DNA of 64,000 bases from Candidatus Heimdallarchaeota archaeon. Its GTDB lineage: Archaea > Asgardarchaeota > Heimdallarchaeia > JABLTI01. The notes beneath the pieces are model-generated. The model was given only the letters and a program-made list of their open reading frames with translations. It did not search any database and was not told where the DNA came from. Location: assembly GCA_019058275.1 (NCBI GenBank), contig JAHLVW010000083.1:1-64000 (forward strand), given 5' to 3'. The translations under genes and the position numbers were made by a program. Shown in pieces: positions 53,715 through 62,167 of the stretch (its first letter is position 1; each line of letters begins with the position of its first letter).

Positions 53715-53887
53715 AATTCAATCAATTTGTTCATCATAAAATATATATAAAAAGTGTTGATATGTGAACTTAATCATACATAAAGAAAGCAAAAGTTGAG
53801 AGTATATATTATTAAAGGAAATTGATAATAGAGATCTTCTAATTTTTACTGTTTTTGTGTATAAAATAACAAATTTAGGTGAATTAA

Positions 53888-54040
53888 TTGAGTTATGATA
53901 GAGAACCAAGAGAAATGCATAAAATTACTTGCTCCGAATGTGGACAAGAAGCAGAAGTTCCATTTAAGCCAGATGGTGAACGACCTGTATACTGTCAAGA
54001 ATGTTTTAGTAAAAAGAGGAAACCAAGACGAAGATTCTAA
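53888..54040 (+). CDS. Small CxxC-x17-CxxC zinc protein
   Basis: 50 residues from TTG at 53888 with AGGTGA just upstream: MSYDREPREMHKITCSECGQ, a middle with VPFKPDGERPVYCQECF, and a KKRKPRRRF tail. C-x2-C, a spacer of 17, C-x2-C and the R-P-V-Y-C pattern match a widespread prokaryotic zinc-binding family named after this spacing. The basic tail suggests nucleic-acid binding. A longer frame at 53895-54122 overlaps it but looks non-coding. Confidence 0.85.
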   Translation: MSYDREPREMHKITCSECGQEAEVPFKPDGERPVYCQECFSKKRKPRRRF

Positions 54041-54123
54041 TCACATTCGATTTTCTAATTTTAGGATAAATATTCTTAGTCTAATGAATAGCCAGCAATT
54101 TGCTGTTGCTATTCACTTATAAT

Positions 54124-55089
54124 TTATAGTTTTTTCATAACTAAATTAGCAAAGTCCTTACTATAATTAACTATTTTTTCATCAAATCCTGGAAACATTA
54201 CTTGATAGTAGTCAAAACCTAAGCTATTTAGGTATTCAAATCGTTCAATGAGTTCTTCTGGATATCCTACCCATGAACCAGGAGTGTCTTGTGTTATTCT
54301 TTCCTTTATAGCTTCCAATGGTCTATTATATCGCTCAGATATATCTTTCAGATAGTTTTCAATTTCCTCCTCTGATTTTGAAACAAATATAGGAATTCCC
54401 ACAGCAAACAAGCTTTTACCAATTTCATCGTAATCTCTGCCAACTACCTTACAATGAGCTTTGAGTATTTCTAATGATCGTTCAAGGTTTGGTCGTAAAA
54501 CGAAGTTACAATAATCTGCTTGTCTTGCAACAATTTTCAGCAGTATTTTTTTGCCCATACCTCCAATCATTATTGGCGGCCATGGTTTCTGAACTGGTTT
54601 TGGAGCTGAAAAAGCATCTTTGATTTTATAATATTGACCCTCAAAAGTAACCTTAGCTTCTGTCCATAGTAATTTTATGATCTCAATAGCTTCCTCCATT
54701 TGGTATAACCGTTCTATTGTTGATGGAAACGGGATTCCATAGGCATTATACTCAATTTCTTTCCAACCGGCACCAAAACCGAAGAATAACCTACCATTGG
54801 AAATCATATCTACAGTTGCAGCCATTTTAGCTAGAACAGCTGGATACCTATAAGAATTACAAGTAACTAGAGTTCCTAATCTAAGTTTTTTAGTTACAGC
54901 TGCTAATGCAGAGAGCAATGTCCAAGCTTCCATACAATTCTTGTTTTCAGATTTGTTATCTAAGAAGAAATGGTCACTAGTCCAGATGGAATCATAACCT
55001 ATCTTCTCTGCTTCTAAAGCTATTTTTTCTACTGTTTTATATTCAAATCCCATTTGAGGTTCTATTTGAATGCCAAATTTTACAGTCAT
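54124..55089 (-). CDS. LLM-class (F420-type) luciferase-like oxidoreductase
   Basis: 321-residue TIM barrel of the luciferase-like monooxygenase superfamily. Marks: GYDSIWTSDHFFLD, LRLGTLVTCNSYRYPAVLAKMAATVD, and LFFGFGAGWKEIEYNAYG, typical of the F420-dependent subgroup. It probably uses reduced F420 or FMN to reduce or oxidise an unknown substrate. Single gene, convergent with the CxxC gene. Confidence 0.9.
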   Translation of the reverse strand: MTVKFGIQIEPQMGFEYKTVEKIALEAEKIGYDSIWTSDHFFLDNKSENKNCMEAWTLLSALAAVTKKLRLGTLVTCNSYRYPAVLAKMAATVDMISNGRLFFGFGAGWKEIEYNAYGIPFPSTIERLYQMEEAIEIIKLLWTEAKVTFEGQYYKIKDAFSAPKPVQKPWPPIMIGGMGKKILLKIVARQADYCNFVLRPNLERSLEILKAHCKVVGRDYDEIGKSLFAVGIPIFVSKSEEEIENYLKDISERYNRPLEAIKERITQDTPGSWVGYPEELIERFEYLNSLGFDYYQVMFPGFDEKIVNYSKDFANLVMKKL

Positions 55090-55192
55090 TTGTTTTCCCT
55101 ATTTTACCTTTCATTCTCTAGTTATAGTTTTTTTGAATTATTTCAGTAGAAGCTCATAAAGAATTTAATTCATAAACAAGTCTTATATTACT

Positions 55193-56293
55193 ATGAAGCA
55201 GGATAAACAAGAAATTCGACCTCGTTTTCGAGATTTGGGATATACAGTTGGCGATTTGGAGATAGGAAAATTAAACTCCATAACAGATGTTCCAGGTGTA
55301 AAAGTTGGACATTGTACAATCATTGAAGGTAATAGTAGATTAATTCCTGGAAAAGGACCTGTGAGAACCGGTGTAACTGTTATACTTCCTCATGAGAAAA
55401 ATGTTTACAGAGAAAAAGTCAGAGCAGGTTATTTTGTTTTAAATGGTTATGGAAAAACTACTGGATTAGTTCAAGTTCAAGAATTAGGTTGTATTGAATC
55501 GTATATTGGTCTGACAAATACATTGAGCATACCAGCTGTTACTGATGCATTGATTGATTTTCACATCGAGGAAAATCCGGACGTAGGTATTTCAACTTCT
55601 TCAATTAATGTTGTTGTGGGAGAATGCAATGATGGATTTCTAAATGACATGCAAGGAAGACATGTGAAGAAAGAACACGTTTTTCATGCTATTGAGAATG
55701 CTTCCAGAAATGTTGAAGAAGGTTGTGTTGGAGCAGGTACAGGCATGAGTTTGTTTGGATATAAGGGAGGAATTGGAACTGCTTCAAGAGTTGTTATAGA
55801 AAAAACTGCTGAGTATGTTGTAGGAGTTTTAGTTTTAACCAATTTTGGCCACAGAAAGGATTTAACCATTTTAGGAAAGAAGCTGCATAAAGAAGGGATG
55901 AAGCAGGTTACCAAAACCCAGCATCATGGTTCTGTTATGGTGATTATTGCTACTGATGCTCCTCTTAATAATCGACAGCTTACTCGTCTAGCAAAAAGAG
56001 CTCCATTGGGTTTAGCGAGAACAGGAAGTTTTGCTTCGTGGGATTCTGGAGATATTATCATCACTTTTTCAACTACAAATAGGATTAGACATGATGAAAA
56101 TGCTGCAACGATAAATATGTCAATAATAAATGAATCAACCAAATTATTCAGTAGCTTTTTGAAAGCAGTAGTTGAAGCTACTGAGGAAGCAGTGTTAAAT
56201 TCATTGTGTAAAGCAACTTCAATGACTGGAAGAGACGATAATTATGTGGAAGCCATCTCAATTGAGAAAATTAAAGAATTATTAGAATCCTAG
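55193..56293 (+). CDS. DmpA/P1-family aminopeptidase
   Basis: 366 residues of the S58 (DmpA, BapA) family: PGVKVGHCTI, RTGVTVILPH, GYGKTTGLVQVQELG, then GAGTGMSLFGYKGGIGTASRVV around the self-cleavage and nucleophile site, and GDIIITFSTTNR near the end. These Ntn hydrolases cut themselves to become active and release N-terminal amino acids or beta-amino acids. The nucleophile appears to be the Thr (or Ser-equivalent) of GIGTAS; assigning it needs alignment. Single gene. Confidence 0.9.
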   Translation: MKQDKQEIRPRFRDLGYTVGDLEIGKLNSITDVPGVKVGHCTIIEGNSRLIPGKGPVRTGVTVILPHEKNVYREKVRAGYFVLNGYGKTTGLVQVQELGCIESYIGLTNTLSIPAVTDALIDFHIEENPDVGISTSSINVVVGECNDGFLNDMQGRHVKKEHVFHAIENASRNVEEGCVGAGTGMSLFGYKGGIGTASRVVIEKTAEYVVGVLVLTNFGHRKDLTILGKKLHKEGMKQVTKTQHHGSVMVIIATDAPLNNRQLTRLAKRAPLGLARTGSFASWDSGDIIITFSTTNRIRHDENAATINMSIINESTKLFSSFLKAVVEATEEAVLNSLCKATSMTGRDDNYVEAISIEKIKELLES

Positions 56294-56296
56294 TGT

Positions 56297-57032
56297 TTAA
56301 TCTTCTACAACTTTTGACAACTTTCTAGCGGTTTTAATATTATACACCAAATCACTTGGGTTTGGAACCATTCCATCCCAATTTGATTCTTCAACGAATC
56401 TAATGAAGAATTCATGGAGTTCTTTAGGTTCAAATTCCGCAATTTTAGCGGGAGAATCTAGTCCAGCATCATAGTAGAGTCGGGAGAGTTTCTTCTTAAC
56501 ATAACCAAGACGGGTTATATCAGAAAGCTTAACTAATTCTAAAATTGATTCTTCCGGGATAGCTAATTGCTTAGAAAGATCTTCACGTTGTTTCTTAGTT
56601 TTTCCCTTTTCCAACATTTGTTCAACGTTCTTGATTCCTATAGTTGCAAGTTTCTTTACTTGTTCTTGATTGACTTTTAGAAATTCTTTAAGCGGAAAAA
56701 TTCTCTTTGTCTTTTTGGTTCTTTCATCTCTTAAAGCTAGTGTGTTGAAGTAGTTCTTTATTGTCCAAGAAATGGAAATAATTCATTAAGATATACAAAT
56801 AACCTTTTGCGGACTGTTTTTTACTTTCAAGTTCAAAAACAAAAGCATCTATATCGTCAGTCGTTACAGCTTCAAGATTTTTCTTTCTTTTCTCTTGCAA
56901 GTAGGACATGAAATCCTTTAGAACATTCACATTTCGATCTACTACATGTGGCTTTTTTCCTTCCCGTTTCAAGTATTTCCTAAAATCTTCTTCATTCATT
57001 AACTTCACAAGCAATACTATTTTATTTTTCAT
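56297..57032 (-). pseudogene. Core-binding/HhH protein gene with a frameshift
   Basis: The frame from 57032 encodes a recombinase-type SAM-like core-binding domain (EEDFRKYLKREGKKPHVVDR on) and runs into a stop at 56724. From about 56750 the next frame takes over as NTLALRDERTKKTKRIFPLKEF and continues, without a stop, into the helix-hairpin-helix-like end (QLAIPEESILELVKLSDITR) that finishes at 56297. One base change near CTTCAACACACTAG would join them into about 245 residues. The first gene overlaps its upstream neighbour by 11 bases. Frameshift or sequence error. Confidence 0.75.
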
Positions 57033-58008
57033 TAATTACTTCTTTGGGAAGATGAATAGCAAAAGTACAAATGTCATCTCCCTTTAAGACGGATTTAACA
57101 AGATCGACTTCTAAGGTTTGCTCGAAAATACCTTCAAAAGGCACTTTGTGCCATCCTCCAGAACAATTACAAAAAGTATGTGAAACTTGTTTTTCTTCAG
57201 GTTTTTTCAATGAATCTCTAATCCAACCACAATGGCAATAATGATAGCGTTTGGTTTTATCATCTTTGGCTTCAACGAATTGTTTTATTTGATACGGGAT
57301 TTTAGAAACATAAACGATATTCCCCTCTCGTACTCCCGCTTCGATAGATGGTTCAGCTTCAACATACTTATACTCAGGAGAATTATACCCATATCTATCA
57401 CCAATGATCTTTTTCCACTTAGCATGCATATGTTGTAAAACAACATCAATATTTCCTGCTTTTTCATACATTCTTTTCAATTTCTTGAAAGATGTAGACT
57501 TTGGACTTTTGAAGTGTAAATTATTAGTTAGAATTTTCTTGCAAGTTTTTTCATCAACATTTGCTTCTAAACAATCCATCATACACTTTGTCCAAGCAGC
57601 TTTCTTAACAGTTGATGAGGTTTGTTTAATGGGTCCACCTGCTGCGATGATTTTTTCTTGTAGCTCTTCACCTACATATTCATCCAATGTTTCTTCGAAT
57701 CGCGAAAGCCAAGTTCCTCTTCCTAATAATCGATTGGCATTAGCAATTAAATTATGATTCTCTGTGGCTTTTCCGTAGCTTTTCATTGCTAAAAGAAAGA
57801 GCTTTTTCTTTTTCTTGTCATCTTCCCATTGTTTGAGAAAAGCTTGTAAATCCTTCAAATATGATTTATCTATCCCAAGAGATTTCTTTTCAATTTTGAG
57901 ATAATCATCTATTTTTTTCACAAAAGTTACATATCTTTCTATTGTATTATCTTGCTTATTTTTCGATTTCATGAATTTTCTTAATTTCTCTTCTTGCATT
58001 AGTTTCAC
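57022..58008 (-). CDS. Core-binding domain fused to a cysteine-rich domain
   Basis: 328 residues. The first 90 resemble a recombinase core-binding (SAM-like) domain (EEKLRKFMKSKNKQDNTIER), like its downstream neighbour. The rest is different: CMMDCLEANVDEKTCKK, then YHYCHCGWIRDSL and FCNCSGGWHKVPFEG, and a closing LKGDDICTFAIHLP. The C-x-C-G-W and C-x-C-S-G-G-W pattern looks like a sensor or hydrolase-like domain with a thiol site. No catalytic recombinase domain is present. It starts 1 base after the GyrI-like gene. Confidence 0.65.
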   Translation of the reverse strand: MKLMQEEKLRKFMKSKNKQDNTIERYVTFVKKIDDYLKIEKKSLGIDKSYLKDLQAFLKQWEDDKKKKKLFLLAMKSYGKATENHNLIANANRLLGRGTWLSRFEETLDEYVGEELQEKIIAAGGPIKQTSSTVKKAAWTKCMMDCLEANVDEKTCKKILTNNLHFKSPKSTSFKKLKRMYEKAGNIDVVLQHMHAKWKKIIGDRYGYNSPEYKYVEAEPSIEAGVREGNIVYVSKIPYQIKQFVEAKDDKTKRYHYCHCGWIRDSLKKPEEKQVSHTFCNCSGGWHKVPFEGIFEQTLEVDLVKSVLKGDDICTFAIHLPKEVINEK

Positions 58009-58009
58009 C

Positions 58010-58513
58010 TTATTTTATGGGAATGAAAAAATCCATTTCTGATTCCTCATTATCCATGCCAAAAAAGCGCTTAGAATCATATGCTTGTATTTGGTATGAA
58101 TATGATTCTTTATACTTAGATTTGGGCAACCATTCATGATAGATATAATTATTCGCTTCACGAAATTCTTTCCCTTTTGCAGAAAAAACAGCATATTTCG
58201 TTTTTGGTAGTATTTTACAAAACATTTCTAGAGGTATATTATGAAATCCTTTTACTTCAATACCGATAAATACATACCATTTCTTCTCTTCCTTAGCAAT
58301 TACAGGATCAATATGTACTTCATAAGTTTTTGAGGGGTTAATCAATATCTCTTTGAGTTGTTCTTTCTTTTCGTCAAGTAATTTAATAAATCGTACCCAT
58401 AATCTACCAATCTCATTTTCAATGCTCCAACCCTTAATCGAATGAAATGGATCTCCGTAAAAAATGCTGCCAATTAGCTTTATTTCATCCTTATCAATGA
58501 TTTTTTGCTTCAT
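58010..58513 (-). CDS. GyrI-like effector-binding domain protein
   Basis: 167 residues. It ends with the pattern of GyrI/SOUL-type ligand-binding domains: YVFIGIEVKGFHNIPLEMFC, then ILPKTKYAVFSAKG, YHEWLPKSKY and SEMDFFIPIK. Such domains bind small molecules. It is the first gene of a three-gene minus-strand operon with two core-binding-domain proteins, so it may sense a ligand for them. Confidence 0.8.
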   Translation of the reverse strand: MKQKIIDKDEIKLIGSIFYGDPFHSIKGWSIENEIGRLWVRFIKLLDEKKEQLKEILINPSKTYEVHIDPVIAKEEKKWYVFIGIEVKGFHNIPLEMFCKILPKTKYAVFSAKGKEFREANNYIYHEWLPKSKYKESYSYQIQAYDSKRFFGMDNEESEMDFFIPIK

Positions 58514-58577
58514 ACTTATCTAGACCTCATTAAAAAAAATTATCTTGATAATTTATAACAGTTTAAACATCTTCCGC

Positions 58578-59039
58578 TTATAAGCCAAAACCATCATCTG
58601 GAAACCAATCTGGCCAACCTGAAATCCATTTTGGAATTTTAGCTTCTTTTACCCTGTCACATACAGGGAAATATGCCTTTAGGTCAAGTATTGGAGTCGT
58701 ATCGAAAGCATCTATATTTTTAATCTTGATTAGTCCTTTTTCATGATTTATTTTGAGAATTTCCACTATAGTCAAACCTATTGGATTTGGTCTGTATTCA
58801 GCCCTAGTAGCAAAAACACCGGTTACTGGAGGGTTTTCCCCATATGGAGGTGTACATTGGATACTTTTTTTGCTCTTAATATTATCATGTTTATCAGAAC
58901 ACCACAATACATGCATGTGACTAAAATGCTCTAGTTGTTGTAGAGCAGGTCTATATTCTTGAAAGAGTTCAAGATAGATGCCATCATCCTTTCTATTTAC
59001 AAAACCTATTGGAGTTACTTTAAAATCTGTTTCAGTCAA
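58578..59039 (-). CDS. trmO: tRNA methyltransferase TrmO
   Basis: 153 residues. The family signature is plain: VFATRAEYRPNPIGLTIVEI, followed by IKNIDAFDTTPILDLKAYFP and the closing PKWISGWPDWF. TrmO methylates N6 of threonylcarbamoyladenosine-37 in tRNA using S-adenosylmethionine. It stands alone. Confidence 0.93.
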   Translation of the reverse strand: MTETDFKVTPIGFVNRKDDGIYLELFQEYRPALQQLEHFSHMHVLWCSDKHDNIKSKKSIQCTPPYGENPPVTGVFATRAEYRPNPIGLTIVEILKINHEKGLIKIKNIDAFDTTPILDLKAYFPVCDRVKEAKIPKWISGWPDWFPDDGFGL

Positions 59040-59207
59040 TTTAATTCCTCCAAAAAAGAGCTTCTTTCAAACATCTGTTTCTATTTAATATACATCGTAT
59101 TTGGATATTTAAGAGTTTCTATTATCGGTGAATAATATTCATTAGAATTAGGTATTTATGTAATCTGAACTGGAGAATATTTGCAATTAGTTGTAGAAAA
59201 ATGAATG

Positions 59208-59594
59208 TTAGGTTTCTCTTCTTTGTAGAAAAGTATCTAGAAGATGCTTCTTCTGCTGTGCTTCTCGTTCTTTGATTTCGATTGATTGGGATTCAAGAAA
59301 AGCATCATTAATTGATTGTAAGAATTCAATACCCGTTTCGGTAATTCTATAATAACCATGATGGATTTTATCAACCAGAGAAGCAGTTTTTAGAGAAGCA
59401 AGATGATTTGCTAAAGCTGTTCTACCGAGTTCAACTTCAGACATTAGTTCTTGGAATGTTTTTGTTCCCTCTAATAAGACTATTAGTATTTTCATTCTAT
59501 TAGGAGAACCCAAAGCTTTCAAAACAAATATGAGATCATTGAAAGATCGCTGGAGGGATTCATATAATTCAGAATTGACATTATTATCTGACAT
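59208..59594 (-). CDS. ArsR-like helix-turn-helix regulator
   Basis: 128 residues. The winged helix is clear: LKALGSPNRMKILIVLLEG, then TFQELMSEVELGRTALANHL and a wing with GYYRITETGIEF, and a long C-terminal helix. It lacks the cysteines of metal-sensing ArsR members. It is divergent from the YoaP-like gene 71 bases away and may regulate that operon. Confidence 0.88.
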   Translation of the reverse strand: MSDNNVNSELYESLQRSFNDLIFVLKALGSPNRMKILIVLLEGTKTFQELMSEVELGRTALANHLASLKTASLVDKIHHGYYRITETGIEFLQSINDAFLESQSIEIKEREAQQKKHLLDTFLQRRET

Positions 59595-59665
59595 GATTCG
59601 GGTTAATTTGACCCTATTTTAATATAAATACTTAATCATGCAATGTTCATATATGAGATTAAGCA

Positions 59666-60472
59666 ATGATTAAAGCGATTAAAATGAGTGTCCCCGATTA
59701 CAAGATTATCAATATTACAGAGCAAAACTTAGATGAATATGATTTATTATGTCACAAATCCAAGAAAAGTGGAGAAGGATATCAAAATAAAGTCAAGTGG
59801 TTTATGGATCGATTAAAAGAAGGATTAAAATTAAAGCTCTTATTAATCGATGAGGGTACAAGAGGTTTTCGATCCAGGGGTTTTATTGAGTATATTCCAG
59901 GTGAATACACATGGCGTGGAATCGATGCTAAAGGATATATGGTCATTCATTGTATTTGGGTTATTGGTAAGAATAAGAAAATGGGTTTTGGTGTGAAATT
60001 ACTAAATAAATGTTTAATTGATGCACAAGGAATGTATGGGGTAGTAGTTGTAACATCTAAAACTGGTTGGTTACCAAAAAGTAAATTTTTCATAAAAAAT
60101 AGTTTTGAGAAAGTAGACGGTTTACCCCCGTCTTTTGATCTTTATGTAAAGAAATTTTCAGAGGTATTTCCCAATCCGGCATTCTATCCTATTTCTCGGA
60201 AAGAAGAATTTTCAGATGGTTTAGCAATTATGATTTCTCATCAATGCCCATATTCACCTTCAGCAAAAAATGTAGTACAAAGAGTTGCAAAGAAACTAAA
60301 CCTACCATTTAGAGTGATTGAAATTACTGATTGCAAACAAGCACAAAGAAATGGAATTCATCCATATGGAACATATTGTGTAGTATTAAATGGTGAAGCT
60401 TTGACTTATCGGGCTAGTAGTGAAAAAGATATATTGGAATTAATAAAAAAGAAAGAAGTTAAGATTGAGTAA
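59666..60472 (+). CDS. YoaP-like protein: GNAT plus C-terminal YoaP domain
   Basis: 268 residues. The first 150 are a GNAT-like domain (HCIWVIGKNKKMGFGVKLLN as the acetyl-CoA loop). The last 100 match the YoaP domain, starting FYPISRKEEFSDGLAIMISHQCPYSPSAKN, with thioredoxin-like strands and HPYGTYCVVLNGE. Function of YoaP is unknown; the Cys in HQCPY could be redox-active. ATG at 59666 or 59684. It precedes a DinB-like gene by about 55 bases, probably in one operon. Confidence 0.82.
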   Translation: MIKAIKMSVPDYKIINITEQNLDEYDLLCHKSKKSGEGYQNKVKWFMDRLKEGLKLKLLLIDEGTRGFRSRGFIEYIPGEYTWRGIDAKGYMVIHCIWVIGKNKKMGFGVKLLNKCLIDAQGMYGVVVVTSKTGWLPKSKFFIKNSFEKVDGLPPSFDLYVKKFSEVFPNPAFYPISRKEEFSDGLAIMISHQCPYSPSAKNVVQRVAKKLNLPFRVIEITDCKQAQRNGIHPYGTYCVVLNGEALTYRASSEKDILELIKKKEVKIE

Positions 60473-60526
60473 AAGAGGGAAATGCTTAATTCCTATTTAA
60501 ACCTTCGATATATTGAGGAAGGTATA

Positions 60527-61015
60527 ATGAATTCTGATAAGAAACACGTTTGGATTTCAAGCGGTTTATTAGGCCAATTTTCAAGCAGTTGGAAGATGCT
60601 TCGAAGTGCTATTGATAATGCTCCTGACGAGTATTGGTATGGGAAGGAACATGATTGGAATTATTCACGAACGATTTACCATACAATTGAAACACAACTT
60701 TTCTACATAAGGAGTTCTCCTGAAGGCATGGAATGGGGTAAAATAATAAAAGAAATTAACACTGAAAAAAAACCCCCTAAAGAAGTCTACCCCTCAAAAG
60801 AGATTTTGATTGATTATTTGGGGAAGGTGAAAAAGCAGGTTACCACTTATCTCAAAGTAGTTAAGTTTGAAGAATTACTCGAGAAAGATGACTTCAAATG
60901 GTTTGGTTCTGTATTTGAAAAGCTACTTTATTTGTTAAGACATAATGCACATCACATTGGAGAATTAGCTAGAATGCTCCGAGAATGGGGATGTGATCGA
61001 GTAGAATGGACTTGA
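60527..61015 (+). CDS. DinB-like four-helix metal protein
   Basis: About 162 residues from ATG at 60527, which has GGAAGGT upstream; ATG at 60482 lacks this. Pattern of the DinB superfamily: SRTIYHTIETQLFYIR with the first His region, and LLRHNAHHIGELARMLREWG with the second set of His. These would bind a divalent metal. DinB proteins include thiol transferases. Substrate unknown. Confidence 0.83.
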   Translation: MNSDKKHVWISSGLLGQFSSSWKMLRSAIDNAPDEYWYGKEHDWNYSRTIYHTIETQLFYIRSSPEGMEWGKIIKEINTEKKPPKEVYPSKEILIDYLGKVKKQVTTYLKVVKFEELLEKDDFKWFGSVFEKLLYLLRHNAHHIGELARMLREWGCDRVEWT

Positions 61016-61036
61016 ATTATAATCCATTTTCACTTT

Positions 61037-62005
61037 CTATTCTATTTTTGGCATTTTGTCTATGGGAATGTTAAATTTCTGAGCAATTATTCCCAAAGCT
61101 GCTTTTGTAAAATTAGTAATGTCCTTTAATGAAGAATCTAATCCGAAATTTGCATGTCCAGTTTTTTCAAAAGCGCATAAGAAGAGTGTTGGAGAACCTG
61201 TCTCTAATGCCAATTGATTCTTCTCAGCAGAAACAAAATAAATTGGTTCTTGCTTCCCCTTTTCATAAAGGTAAAGTAAATGTTCATACTGAATATTGCC
61301 ATAACTTACAATATCGCTAACTATTATTGCTTCATAATTTCCAAGCTTAAATGACTTCTTTTCTGCAGCTGAAACAATTGAAGGAAGATAGTATTCAATT
61401 TTAAGAATATTAAACAAATACTTCAATAGAATCGTGCAGAATGGATCATAATCAAGTGCTTTTCTTAACACTGATTCAGCTTCTGTTGGATTGTTGTTGT
61501 TCTCGACTAAAATTATTGATAGGTTTAGTGATGCTTTGGTAATTGATGGATCAATATCTAATGTAGTTCGGTAAGCATTTTCAGCTTCTGTATAATTTTC
61601 CAATTTATGATATGTCGTTCCTAGATTTAACCAAGCTACAGGATCTTGAGGTTCAAGTTGTAGAAATTCATTATAAGCTTCTTTAGCACCGATCAAATCA
61701 TTTTGTTGAGTTAAAATAATTGCTAAGTTGAACCATGCATTTATTGCGCTTGGATTTATTTTAAGTGTCTGTCGATAATTTTTTTCAGCTTCTTTAAACT
61801 CACCTTTGTCTCCCATGGTTATTGCTAGTTCAAACCAAATCATTGAATTTTGTTGATCAAGCTGTAAGGCTTCTCTAAGTGACTCTTCTGCTTCAGCTAA
61901 TTTATTTTTCAATCTCAAAGTAATTCCAAGCTCTATCCAAGAATCAACATCTTGTGGATTTTGCTTTACTCGAGTTCTATAAAACTCTTCATCGTTTTTA
62001 CTCAT
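61037..62005 (-). CDS. TPR protein with a Roadblock-like C-terminal domain
   Basis: 322 residues. Six TPR units fill residues about 5-205, for example AWFNLAIILTQQNDLIGAKE and AWLNLGTTYHKLENYTEAEN. The last 110 residues (YEAIIVSDIVSYGNIQ, TGSPTLFLCAFEKTG, ITNFTKAALGIIAQ) look like an alpha/beta domain of Roadblock/LC7 or profilin-like size. Fusions of TPRs with such domains would suit Asgard archaea, but the fold call is a guess. It is convergent with the DinB-like gene. Confidence 0.7.
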   Translation of the reverse strand: MSKNDEEFYRTRVKQNPQDVDSWIELGITLRLKNKLAEAEESLREALQLDQQNSMIWFELAITMGDKGEFKEAEKNYRQTLKINPSAINAWFNLAIILTQQNDLIGAKEAYNEFLQLEPQDPVAWLNLGTTYHKLENYTEAENAYRTTLDIDPSITKASLNLSIILVENNNNPTEAESVLRKALDYDPFCTILLKYLFNILKIEYYLPSIVSAAEKKSFKLGNYEAIIVSDIVSYGNIQYEHLLYLYEKGKQEPIYFVSAEKNQLALETGSPTLFLCAFEKTGHANFGLDSSLKDITNFTKAALGIIAQKFNIPIDKMPKIE

Positions 62006-62167
62006 ACATTTTACAATCCAATGAGAAATACCTAAGAGATGATTACCTCTCGATTCTTTATAACTTATTTTGTTTACAATTCACAAAGCGAAAAGGTTAA
62101 CTTTCAATTATTTTAAACATATCCAAATTTTTCCGAAATATTTTTCATAAATGTTTGCAAAATACAA

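Noticed and set aside
53895-54122. 75-residue plus-strand frame
   Set aside because: The overlapping 50-residue frame has the CxxC family pattern and a ribosome site; this one has neither.
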